Shown: positions 41,847 to 51,188 of the stretch, piece after piece | Position numbering within the stretch: the first letter of the stretch is position 1 | How the letters are laid out: each line of letters begins with the position of its first letter | Source: Pyropia yezoensis | Taxonomy: Eukaryota > Rhodophyta > Bangiophyceae > Bangiales > Bangiaceae | Direction of reading: 5' to 3' | Assembly (NCBI GenBank): GCA_009829735.1 | Contig: CM020619.1 | Location: forward strand, 750,590 to 814,589 | DNA length: 64,000 bases | Translations under genes and position numbers: made by a program | The notes under the pieces: model-generated | Database searches by the model: none | Seen by the model: only the letters and a program-made list of their open reading frames with translations | What the model was told of the DNA's origin: nothing

Positions 41847-42232
41847 TGTGAATGTCGGCGAGATGATGAGAAAACAAGCAGTGTATTCCCCAACGACCGA
41901 ACACCACGCGCCGAGGCTCCCAAAAGGGGAGCGTCGGCGTGGTGTCAAGTCTACCCGCGTCGGCCGCCGCCGTCGCACCGGCGGTAGGCCCGCCCTAGTA
42001 TGCGTGCCCACCTCACGCGGGTCCGGGCCAACACTGGCCAAAACATACCGCCACCAGCACCCTCCACACGGGTGTGGCCGCGCAAACAAGCCACCTACAC
42101 GCCCGGCCATCCAATCAAAAGACAGTACAGGTAAACAACATGCGAATTGGTCCCCAATGTAAAGTGGCCCCCCTTGGCACCAAATCGGCTGAGCGCGAGG
42201 ATGCGCACCCCAGCCAAGGCGGAAAACTCACA
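41847..42232 (-). repeat. Copia 5' LTR
   Basis: 386 bp, same sequence as the 22394 copy apart from one G/C difference. ATGTT follows at 42233-42237 as the right target-site duplication. Confidence 0.93.
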
Positions 42233-42237
42233 ATGTT

Positions 42238-43272
42238 AACAGCAGCGCCGAGTACGTACCAGAGAGCGGCCAGTCCCTGATCGCTTCGGATGGACTGCTG
42301 TGTCATCCTCCTTCGCTACCGGGAGCACCGGTGCAATCTGGTTGACGAACTGTAGGCTGGAAAAGGTCGTAGGGGGTGTAGGTGGCGAGTACGGGTACAC
42401 TGTGTGCGAGGAGGAGGGTCGGGGAGGTGCACAGCGCCCACAGTCTGTGGCGACGGGTGAGCGACTGAGAGTATATTATTTAGTCAAAAGCCAATACGTG
42501 GCAACTGTAATGAAACACGCCATGTCGCCCCTTCACTGGGTGTGGTCTTGGTGACGAGGATGAGCCGGAGGGGGGGGGGGGGGGGTGCCGGCGCAAGCCA
42601 ATGGTGGGGTTGCTGGGAAGGGCTGCTGGAAGGGGCCGGGGCAGGGGAGAGGGGGTGCCGGCGCCAGCCAATGGCGGGGTTGCTGGGAGGGGGAGGGGGG
42701 TGCCGGCGCCAGCCAGTGGCGAGGTTGCTGGGAGGGGCCGGGGGGGGGGGAGGGGGGTGCCGGCGCCAGCCAATAGGAAGTTTTTGTGAGATCGTTCGGT
42801 GAGAACTTAGTGACCGCAGCCTGTTTGTAAGCCATCGAAAGCTCGATCTCACCAACGACTGCCAGCACAGTGTATGTGAGAACTGGTCGGTGACAACCGT
42901 ATTTGCCGTGACCACTTTGGGGATTGTTCGAGCAAAATCGTTCCAGTTCAAGAGTGGGACGATTTTGCCAATCTGCACGGCAACCTTCTCGCTTGCTCGC
43001 CAGCACGCACGACCGTCGCTCCTGTTTGGGCAGCCGTTGCCCATGGTGTCCATCCGTGGACACTTTCTGCAGCGATGGATCATCCGTCGCAACAGGGCGA
43101 GGAGGTACCTGTGGCTTGGCCACACGATGGGACTGACTTTGGCGGACATGGGGGCCATCGTGTACGCGTACCGCCGAGCTCAACGGGAGGTTCGTGTCTC
43201 CTTGGAACGTCGGTGACGTGTGCAGGCGGCGACATTTAGCCTCAACGCTTTTTTCTCGGTGCATCGCTCTCT
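42238..43272. other. Spacer between the Copia element and the Harbinger remnant
   Basis: The first part was contiguous with the DNA left of 22389 before the Copia insertion and probably contains upstream sequence of the transposase-like gene. It includes a minisatellite (listed separately). From about 42,890 a plus-strand frame without recognisable family features leads up to the Harbinger pseudogene and may be its decayed N-terminus. Confidence 0.4.
42583..42776. repeat. G-rich minisatellite with GCCAAT cores
   Basis: Four imperfect units with the core GGTGCCGGCGCCAGCCAATG (the first reads GGCGCAAGCCAATGG), followed by GGGGTTGCTGGGA and a variable G-rich spacer, giving periods of about 50-75 bp. 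Each unit contains a GGCGCC palindrome and a CCAAT-like box (one mutated to CCAGT). Confidence 0.8.
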
Positions 43273-44166
43273 TTGTTTCGTTTTCTTCCGGCCGACGTCG
43301 GGCGCTTGGCCAGCCTGTTGCATGTTGACGTTACTTTCGGCGAGCCCAGCTACCGAGAAACTCCTGTGGAGTGTCTCTGTATTGTTTTGAGACGGCTTGC
43401 CTCGCCTGCACGGTGGCCCAACCTGGAGGAGACGTTTGGGCGGAGCGTCTCTGCGTTGTGCACCATTTTTTACGCGAGTGTGGAGGTGATCCTCTCCCAG
43501 TGGGGTGCGCTCTTGAGTGACTGGCACCGTACTTTTATGCGAGAGAGAGCGCCTTTGTATGCAGGTAGGATCAAGCAGTCTGGTGCTTTTTTTGGACCGT
43601 TGTGTTGGCTTTATTGATGGCACTGCTCTCTTTATTCCGCGGCCAGGTGGGGGTCTGCAGCGGGCTTGCTACAGCGGGCATAAGCGGCGTCACGCCATCA
43701 AGTTCCAGAGCGTCCTGACGCCTGAAGGTCTGATCTTCCACCTGTACGGCGCTGTAGAGAGATGACGCTGTGCCACGAGTCGGGGCTTGACGCCATCCTG
43801 GCCAACGAGCTAGCCATCGACGGGGTGCAGTTTCACATGTACGGAGATGCCGCCTACTTCTTACGAACATGGCTGCAGACTGCCTTCCAGGGCATCCTGA
43901 CTGCCCAAGAAGCAGCGTTCGACGACTCCATGGAGGTCCCGCGCGCGGCTGTGGGGGGGGGATTCAAAGATGTAAAGCAGACGTGAACCACCCTCGTCTA
44001 CCCGCGGTAATCGAAAATACGAGAATCGCCCGTTGGTCAGCTGTACAACGTTGGTGTTCTCTTCTGGAACTTTCGCTGTTGCCTGTACGGTGGGGCGACG
44101 TCCACCGTTTTCAAGTGCCCCCCCCCGACCGTGGACGAGTATCTTGCCTTGGCTGGAGTGCCCTGA
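43273..44166 (+). pseudogene. PIF/Harbinger transposase remnant
   Basis: Resembles HARBI1-like DDE nucleases (cut-and-paste transposase). N-terminal part: FRFLPADVGRLASLL, CIVLRRLASPARWPNLEETF, GRSVSALCTIFYASVEVIL. The catalytic segment is in a second frame (VGFIDGTALFIPRPGGG, YSGHKRRHAIKFQSVLTPEG), then back in the first frame: the second Asp in MYGDAAYFLRTWLQTAF and the Glu/Trp region decayed to VGGGFKDVKQT. Stops at 43984 (TGA) and 44008 (TAA) interrupt the tail, which still reads GQLYNVGVLFWNFRCC and ends at 44166. At least two frameshifts and two stops make it a dead copy. No terminal inverted repeats or 3-bp duplication were located. Confidence 0.85.
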
Positions 44167-45110
44167 CAGCGGCGCGCGGCGGCTCCCCGACTGTCCCACT
44201 CCCCGTCCCCGCACCCCCCCCGCCCTCCCCCACCGCATCGAGACCGTCCTTGACGCCGGCGCCGACGGCGGGCGCCCACCCGGCGGCCATCGCGTGCCGC
44301 ATCTGCTGCGGTCACGGCCACCACTCGAAGGTGGAAGCGGCCTTTCCGGCCGTCGCGGCGGGCCAGCGCTCCCGGCGGCTCCCCCCCCAGGTGGGTCACC
44401 TGCGAGGGTGGTGGGGTGACCCCCTAGGATGACGGCGCCGCAACAACCACGTCTACCACCACCGCCGACGCCGCCACCGTCACCACCACCGCCACCGCTG
44501 CGGCCACTGCCACCGCCGGCGCCGGCGCCGCTGCTTCCGCTGCCGGCCCAGCGGATCTGCCGCCCCCGCTCCCGTTGCCAGCACCACTGTCGCCACCGCC
44601 GCCTCCGCCGCCGCCTCCGCCACCGCCGCTGCCAAGGTGCTCACCGCGCACACTGCCGCGGTAAACTGTGGGGCGCCTCCCCCCCCTCCTCCCCCCCTCC
44701 CCCAGTGCCGCATCTGCGTCGGCGGCGCCGTCGCCTGCTGCCAACGGCGGCAACGGCACTGGCGGCGGCACTGGCGCCGGCCGGGGCAGCCCGCCGCCGC
44801 CGCGGGCGTCGACACGGGCGTTGCCGCCGCCGCCCCCGCCGCTGCCGCGGCACCAACCTTATTGGTAGCGGCGCCCGCCAGGGGGTGGTGGCGCGACGAC
44901 CTGGCCGGCGCGGCGGGGCTGCCCGGCGCTGGCTCGCCCCCCCCCGCGCCAACGCGCCTGTTTGGCGCCCCCCGCGGCGGTGCCCTCCCCCCGGCCGCCC
45001 GCCGGCGCCCCCGCTGACGCGGCCGCCCCGCGTCCACCCCCGCCGGTGGCGCCCGCAGCTTCTGGGTCCGCGCCCTCGGCGCCCCCCCCCCACCGTATCC
45101 GCCGCGCGCC
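44167..45110. other. GC-rich low-complexity stretch
   Basis: CCG/GCC-rich DNA with open frames on both strands, all Ala/Pro/Arg or Gly-rich. The right part probably encodes the N-terminus of the hypothetical protein that follows, because its frame is still open leftward (…PPRAVPDEDLDTN), but no start can be chosen. Confidence 0.4.
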
Positions 45111-46800
45111 GTTCCTGACGAGGACTTGGACACCAACGGGGGCGACGCGGCCAGCGCGGTGGATCTGCTGCCGCCGCTCCTCCCCCCCCTCGCGGCCGTC
45201 CGCGACGGGGCGGTGGCGGCGGTGGCGACTGCGGTGCTCGCCGCCGCCGCGACGGCGTCGTGGGCGGCGCCGCCGTCGCCGTCGGCGCGCCTGCCAACGC
45301 TCCTCTACGGCCGCCTCTTTGCCACGCTGGTCGCGTTGGGCGGGTCCCTCGGCGGCGGCGGCTGTGCGGCGGTGGTCGCCGCGCTGGGCCTCCTCGACGC
45401 AGGGGGGAGGGACGTCGGCTGGGGGGGGGGGGGCGCCGAATCCCCACGCGGCGCCGCGGTGGCCAAAGAGGCGTACCTCTCCCTCGCGTGCACCGCCCAT
45501 GGTGGTGCTCGTCGCTGCGCCGGCGGCGGCGGCGGCGACACGCTGGCGCTGGGCCTGGACGCGGCGCTCGGCGGCGGCAGCAGCCAGGGCCTCGGCTGGC
45601 CTGCCGTTGGGTGGCTCCTCGCCGCCCTCGTCGGCGCGTCGGAGCTGCTGCTCGTCTGCGGCCTCGGCGGCGCGGCGTGTGTCGACGGCGGGTCGCCATC
45701 GCCGCTATCCCCGGCGGTGGTGGCGGTAGGCGCCGTGCTTGGTTCGCTCCGCCCCCCCCCGCCGGTGCCGCGGCTGTACGGCCTCCGCCGGTCCGCGGCG
45801 GTGCTGGTGGGCGCCCTGGACCCCCCTCCGCCGGCGGTCGGTGGCGCGGCCGATGTGGGCCCGCCGGCGGGCGCGTCGCCGCCGCCCGCCGCTGTATGTG
45901 CGGCCATCACGGGCCACTGGGCGGCCGTGGCGGCGGGCCACGCCGACGTGGGCGGGCGGGCCATCCGTCGGCGGCGGCGGCTGCCGCGACGACGGCCGCG
46001 CTCCGCCGGTGGAGGTTGTGTGCCAGGCCGCGGTACTGTCACCGCTCGGCGCTATTGCGGCCTCGCCGCACGCCGACGCGCGGGCGACGGCGGCGGCGGC
46101 GGCGCTCGCAGTGTTCCAGATCCGGGGCGGGCCGCCGCGGGGGCACCCGCCGTGGGCGGCGCTGCCGGGCGTGCTGCTCGCCGTGTCGGGTGCGGCGGCT
46201 ACGCTGGCTGCGGAGGCGGTTGGGGAGGAGGGGGGGGGGGGTGACCTGGGGGGGGGGGGAGAACTGGCTGATGGGATTGGTGGTGCCGCGGCCGGTGGCG
46301 TGGGCGGCGCTGGGGTGGGGTGCGGCAGCGAGGGTGGCGGCGGCGGTGCGGCCGATGTCGGCAGCGGCGTCGGCGGCGGCGGCGGCGGCGGTGGCGGCGA
46401 CGGCGACGCGGCCGGCGGCAGCAAGGGCGGGATGGCCGTGGTGGCGAGTTGCAGCGCCGCCGCCGGCGCCCCCCCCCCCGGCGTGCAGCTGCTACTGCCA
46501 GACAGCCGGGATGCGTCCGCCAAGCAGCGGAACGACACCTGGATGCTCGCGCTGGCGGGCGTTGTCCGCGTCCTCCGCCGCTACCTCCGCACGTTCATCG
46601 CGTCGCGGGCGGTGGCGGGGCGGGGGCGGACGCTCGCCGCCGCTGCAGCTGCGTCGGCCACCGCCGCGGCCGAGGCTGCCGCCGCGGGCGTCGCGGCACT
46701 GCTCGACCTGCTCAGCGCCGCCGCCGCGGCCATGGCCGCGTGCACCCGCGCGGCTGCCGAGGAGGGGGGCGGGGGGGGCGCGGGGAGCGCCGCCCCGTGT
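45111..46800 (+). CDS. Hypothetical Ala/Gly-rich protein, frame interrupted
   Basis: Two overlapping plus-strand frames together read like one protein. The first (to about 45,960) contains ordered segments such as DLLPPLLPPLAAVRDGAVAA, LYGRLFATLVALGG, VAKEAYLSLACTAHGG and WPAVGWLLAALVGASELLLV. The second (from about 45,990) has VEVVCQAAVLSPLGAIAASP, a Gly-rich linker, KQRNDTWMLALAGVVRVLRR and YLRTFIASRAVAGRGRTLAA. The helical, Leu/Ala-rich pattern suggests an alpha-solenoid or helical-bundle protein, but I recognise no family. The frame change lies in GGC/GCC repeats, so it may be an intron, a pseudogene lesion or an assembly indel. Codons are strongly GC-ended like the neighbouring genes. 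Confidence 0.35.
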
Positions 46801-47482
46801 AGGGACCCTATGGGTGTCCACGTGGGGGGACCTCGTAGAGGTCGCGTCGTACCACTGTGCCCGCCTTCCTAGTGAGGAGGACGGGGCCGATTTGGCCCCT
46901 CGGGATTTTAAGGCTTCCGATTGGTCGCCTCCTATGGAGATGGGACCGGGTCGCCATTGGTTCTGGGGCCCATATTGGGATTCCCAGTGTATATCGCCTG
47001 ACCGGAATGGGCCGTTGGTCAATGATCCGGGATCGGATGCATTAGGGGTTTGGATTGTGATTGTGTATTTTGCGTGATTGTGAGATTGGGGAGATCTTGA
47101 GTGTTGGCACTGATGTCCGGCGGGGCTCTTCTTCCCCGTATCTTGGAGATTCCTGCCCCGCTGGGAGGGATGATCCGTGGGGGAGGGGGCCCTCCGGACA
47201 TGACGGAGAGTTTTGATTGGCCCGCACGTGGCCCGATGTGGAGGGTTGCTGAGTGCGGGTGAGGGAGGGTCAGAGTGTGCGTGGGGGTGCGCGTTGCTTC
47301 CCCCTTCGAAAAAAAACAGACTTGCGTGTGCTTGAACACTGTCGTCCTGGTCGCGGATCCTCGCGTGAATCAGCCAGGCGGTCGACGGTTCGGTATCTCT
47401 CCTGTCTCCCCGCGTTCTTGGTGGGATGTTTCACTGTGTGCTCTGGGTGCTACGCGCCTAAGGTACGTAGACCCACTACATT
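46801..47482. other. Spacer left of the second Gypsy LTR
   Basis: Ordinary-complexity, less GC-rich DNA with no credible gene. It differs in composition from the Ala/Gly-rich gene to its left and may itself be old transposon sequence. The five bases before the LTR are ACATT; no matching right copy is seen. Confidence 0.4.
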
Positions 47483-47784
47483 TGTGGCGGACGACGATAG
47501 AAACCTCATTATTCTTGAGTCGGCCGAACGGCGATAGCGGGCTTTGAATATTGTGCAAGTTCTAAAGTCACCCCAGAGTCGGCCTGTACGGGCCCTGAGA
47601 GGGCGATTTCTAAAGTCATCGCAATGTTGAACATTTTTCTCCCCTCCATAAGTCCGCGGCATCAGGTTGGATCAGATCGATTCCAACGGCATCGGAGAGA
47701 TCTCGTTCTGCTCGTCACGACGGTGTGTCTAACTCAAAAAGTAAAAAGCCATATAAAATGAGGTTTCTATCGTCGTCCGCCACA
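47483..47784 (+). repeat. Candidate Gypsy-2 LTR with 27-bp perfect terminal inverted repeats
   Basis: Begins TGTGGCGGACGACG (47483-47509) and ends with the exact 27-bp reverse complement (47758-47784). A TATAAAA box lies at 47752-47758. The right boundary is supported by the primer-binding site that follows two bases later, as in the first Gypsy. The left boundary rests on the inverted repeat, since no second LTR copy is present. A MITE abutting the element is the alternative. Confidence 0.7.
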
Positions 47785-47786
47785 TT

Positions 47787-47804
47787 TGGTGGATCAGCGG
47801 GGGA
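47787..47804 (+). promoter_or_regulatory. Primer-binding site of the second Gypsy
   Basis: TGGTGGATCAGCGGGGGA, two bases after the LTR; differs at only two positions from the site of the first Gypsy (24979). Confidence 0.65.
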
Positions 47805-47858
47805 GGGGACTAGGTTCCTTCTGGCCAAAGGGGTCTGCCCCTACTTCGTACTCTTTCT

Positions 47859-49620
47859 GTGGTTGTGCTCTGTCTTCATTATGGGAACGCGGTTGTAGTG
47901 GTGTCTGATATCGAACAGACTCCTCCTCAGGGGGAGACGGGAGTCCTGAAGGGCGGTTCATCCGTGACGAAGGAGAGCGCGTTTGGAGGCGCTGCTCCTC
48001 CGCGCGTCCAAGGGACTGGAGTTGATGACCTGGCCACACGTAGGGTGACCACCCGGCTACCCCCGCTGGAAATCGGTTCGGAAGGCCCATCGGACGAACC
48101 GTATTCCCAGCCGCGCGGGAAGCGCGAGGGAGGGCATTCAACCGGCTTCGGCAATTTTCCTGGGATTCTCCCCTTTGCGGGGGTGGATTCTGGGGGAACG
48201 CCCACCCCTCCTGTTCCCCTCACCGGGGCATCGTCTCCTACGGAGACACCACCAGTGTTCGTGGCCCCTGGATCGGATACTCCTACAGAGAAATTGGAAG
48301 AAAGCGATGGTGGAGGCTGTTAGCGGCCTGCTGACTCCGCTCAACGAACGGTTGAGTTTTGTGGAGCGAAATGTGCAGAAGCGGGAGCGCCAGCGTGGTC
48401 GGCAGCTCAGTTCGTCATCTGAGTCGACTTCGGATTATTACGGAGGGGACGCTTCGCCTCCCGAGTGCCGTCGGCGCCCGCGACCAGTAGTCCAAGCGGT
48501 TTCCGCTCAGACAGGACCGGGGTGAGTCCCCCTACGGGAGATTCCCCCCAAGATCATCCCGGCAGACGACCGTTTTGCGAGCCTTCTGGACTGTGAGACA
48601 TATGCTCTTAAGGACGAGGACAACCGAGTATCAGGAGCCGAGGTCCAAAGCCTGGGTAAGAAGCGAAAGGACCTGACCAGTATATTTGGTCGCGATTGTG
48701 AATGGGGGGGAGACACTTCTCTTAGAGTCTTCGAATTTCTTGACCGCTTCGTAAAAGCGGCTGATAAAGGCCTCTCAGAGGGGCGAGCTTTGCTCCTCCT
48801 CCCGGAATTTACTAAGGATCCCTTGAAGAGGGACCTTTATCGATTTCGCCCGTCCGTCGATGACGGCCGGCGCACTGGGGAGGTGACCTCCCATTTGGAA
48901 CTGGTGAACTGGCTTCTGTGCGCGTACGCAGATGATCATCTCCTGAATGAACAGGAGGCCATTTTCAATGGTGCCTCCCAAGAGGAGGATGAGACGACGA
49001 CGGCGTTTCACCGCCGCCTCATGGAACTCCACGCGAAGTGTGGATACATACAAACCTCGGGCCAGGTCCGAGCCCGCTTTATGCAGGGCACTTGGTGGGA
49101 AATTCGGCACGAGGTACGCAACTACGTAGCTGACCACCCTCATGCTCCTATTGAGCTGGTGGTACAGTATGCCCGACAGGCAGGGGATTTCCGTCGGCGG
49201 GTTCATGCTGCCGACAAGGAATTAAAGGCGAGAAAAGACGCGGAGCGTGACGCTCGCCGCGTGGCGCGTCGGGCTCTGGCGGCTGTTACGTCGTCACCCC
49301 AGGAGGTGGGGGAGGCCTCAGGCTTTTCCCGCAAGGAATATCAACGCTCTGGGGGGTCAAGATGGACGGACAGGAAGCGGGAGCTCTTCCCCTGTCACGT
49401 CTGCAATAGTACCTCCCATTGGATGTCGAACTGTCCTCACCTCCCGGAGACGACTCGAACACAGATGGCCAAGGCGCGCGCGGAGCGCAAGGAGGCCCGA
49501 GACTCCGCCCGAACTGGCGGGGCGATTGCTGTGGTCACGCCCTCCCCAAAGGGGAACGTAGATCGACCGAGTTCCCGTAAGGGGTGCTCCTCTGATTCCT
49601 CATCTTCGGGAAACGCGTAA
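47859..49620 (+). pseudogene. gag: Gypsy-2 gag
   Basis: A leader frame (47,859-48,323; IEQTPPQGETGVLKGG...) leads into a second frame at about 48,300, which continues to 49,620 with one TGA at 48523-48525. The core has LLDCETYALKDEDNR, LRVFEFLDRFVKAADKG and GEVTSHLELVNWLLCA, aligning with the first Gypsy's gag, then a charged coiled-coil region and a CCHC knuckle CHVCNSTSHWMSNCP. The Ser-rich tail matches in style. The frame change and the stop make it non-functional as read. Confidence 0.82.
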
Positions 49621-49715
49621 GGTGCGGTCCCCCTAGAGCTTCTCCCACTACGTCCCCTGGTACGGGGGGGCCTAAGAGGATTTCGCGCCGCCCCCCGACG
49701 AACAAGCCTGCATTA

Positions 49716-50094
49716 TTGGCACTCCCTAAGGGGGTGAAACGGGAAAATGTTATTTGCGCGTTTATGCCTTCATCCAGCTATCAGCTGGCTGTACATTTGT
49801 TTGCTACTAAAGGGTTAGAGCGTGCTTTGCACGATGTCCTGGATACCGGCAGCGGGCCCTCCCTGATTCGAAGCTCCCTGCTCCCGAAGGAAATGAGGCT
49901 CCAGCCCCTAGGGGAGCTGGAGAATATACTGTACTTTGACCTGAATGGGGGGTGGCTCCCCATTCGAGGAACTGTGCGCTTGGGCGTACAAGTGGGAGAC
50001 CAAGTCTCCTACGTCTGCTTTGGAGTGATCGATAATATGGCGTTACCCGTCATATTAGGAAATTCATTCGGTGATACCGAAGTGAAAACCATCT
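49716..50094 (+). pseudogene. pol: Gypsy-2 protease fragment
   Basis: Aspartic protease with HDVLDTGSGPSLIRSSLLPK, GGWLPIRGTVRLGVQVG and NMALPVILGNSFGDTEV, parallel to the first Gypsy's protease. It is cut near 50,094 (…KTIS), after which the sequence changes to Ala/Arg-coding GC-rich DNA. Confidence 0.8.
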
Positions 50095-51188
50095 CCTGCC
50101 GCCGTGGCGGCAGTGGCTTCGTCGGCGACGGTGCTCGCAGGGGCGACGGCCACCCCCCCTGCACCAGCCGGGCGCCGACGGCCGCGACTGCACCGCAGCC
50201 GGGGGGGTGACGGCTTGCCGGCAGTTGCCCGCCGCGCCACCGCACCCAGGTACGTCGGTCCCGCCCTGCACTTGCGGCGTTCCGGTGTCTGCGTCCGTCC
50301 ACCAGCCAGCAAGCACGCCGGTCCGGGCGGCACCGCCCCACGCTCGAAATGGTGGCCGTCGCGGCCGCTGCAGCCGGCCCGCGACGCGCCGCGGGCTGCC
50401 GGCGGCGGGCGCCGCGGGCGGCTGCCGGCGGCACCTGACGGGCTGCCGGCCAGCTGCCCCACGACCTCGTCCTATTGCGGCATCCAACTGCCACAGTAAT
50501 AACTCTTATACATGTATTTTCCCAGAATCCCGTGCTCTCGATCACGCGCTTGCACGCGCGAGAGGCGGCCTCGTGGGTGGCTTTGGTTACCTTGCAGCTA
50601 GCGTCAAAAGTAATAAAATGCGCTATTATCCGCGAACAACGCCTGGCTAAAATGCCGGCGAAGATTCCGGGTTCGTAAGCGTGCAGATGTTCGTGACGAT
50701 GTCTGCACTTGTGTCTATCCTCGTGGCACCCTGCTCGCGCGGCACGCATTTGACGCGTGCCCTCCCCAAGACCAATCTGTCGGTCCGCACGGACCTCGCA
50801 CGAGACAGGGGTCCGCCGCCACCCCCTCCGACAACCACCCTCAAGCAGCCCCCCCTCCCACACCATTGGCCTCTGGGTGGGTTGCCTCTCACCTCTTGTG
50901 GCGGCCGTGTTGCCGTGTGGCCGTGTGGGTGGCCATCCACCGGGACCGCCCCGAGGGGCGTCGGTTTCCATAGAGATGGGCCCATCCGCCCCACCCATCT
51001 TCCTCCGCCCGCCGCCGTGCCGCCGTCGCCCTCCAGGCCCGTGTTGGGTCCTCGCCCCCCGACGGCCGCCGCCGCCGTTGCCGCCCCGTCCCCGTCCGTG
51101 CCATCCCGCCCATTCACCCCCCCCCCCCCCCCGCCCCCCGCCCCACTCCCCCCGCCCTCATCACTCCACTCCCCTCTGTTGGCCCGCC
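50095..51188. other. Spacer before the MAP-kinase pseudogene
   Basis: GC-rich low-complexity DNA (50,095-50,490), then an AT-richer segment of ordinary complexity (50,490-50,800) that could be decayed coding or transposon DNA, then C-rich DNA expected to contain the kinase promoter. I recognise no gene. Confidence 0.4.

Larger units (their letters stand above)
22394..42232 (-). mobile_element. Complete Copia-type LTR retrotransposon, split by a nested Gypsy element
   Basis: Minus-strand element bounded by two 386-bp direct repeats that start TGTGA and end TCACA, flanked by ATGTT on both sides. Read on the minus strand the order is 5' LTR, leader, gag with zinc knuckle, protease, integrase, [Gypsy insertion 24,507-37,422], reverse transcriptase, RNase H, polypurine tract, 3' LTR. 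Integrase before reverse transcriptase defines Copia/Pseudoviridae order. The two LTRs differ at one position that I can find (a G/C near the middle), so insertion is recent. Removing the Gypsy plus one TSD copy leaves the pol frame continuous. It carries one frameshift in gag and one TAA between reverse transcriptase and RNase H, so this copy is unlikely to be autonomous. Confidence 0.95.
47483..50094 (+). mobile_element. 5' half of a second Gypsy-family retrotransposon
   Basis: A candidate 5' LTR (47483-47784), a primer-binding site nearly identical to that of the first Gypsy, a gag and the start of protease. The element stops abruptly near 50,094, where GC-rich host-like DNA begins; no reverse transcriptase, integrase or 3' LTR follows. 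The gag and protease blocks are homologous to the element at 24,507 but clearly diverged, so this is a separate related family, truncated at its 3' side. Confidence 0.85.

Noticed and set aside
50500-50800. Minus-strand segment suspected to be a Copia RNase H tail
   Set aside because: It does not align with the Copia pol in this window and has stops in every frame.
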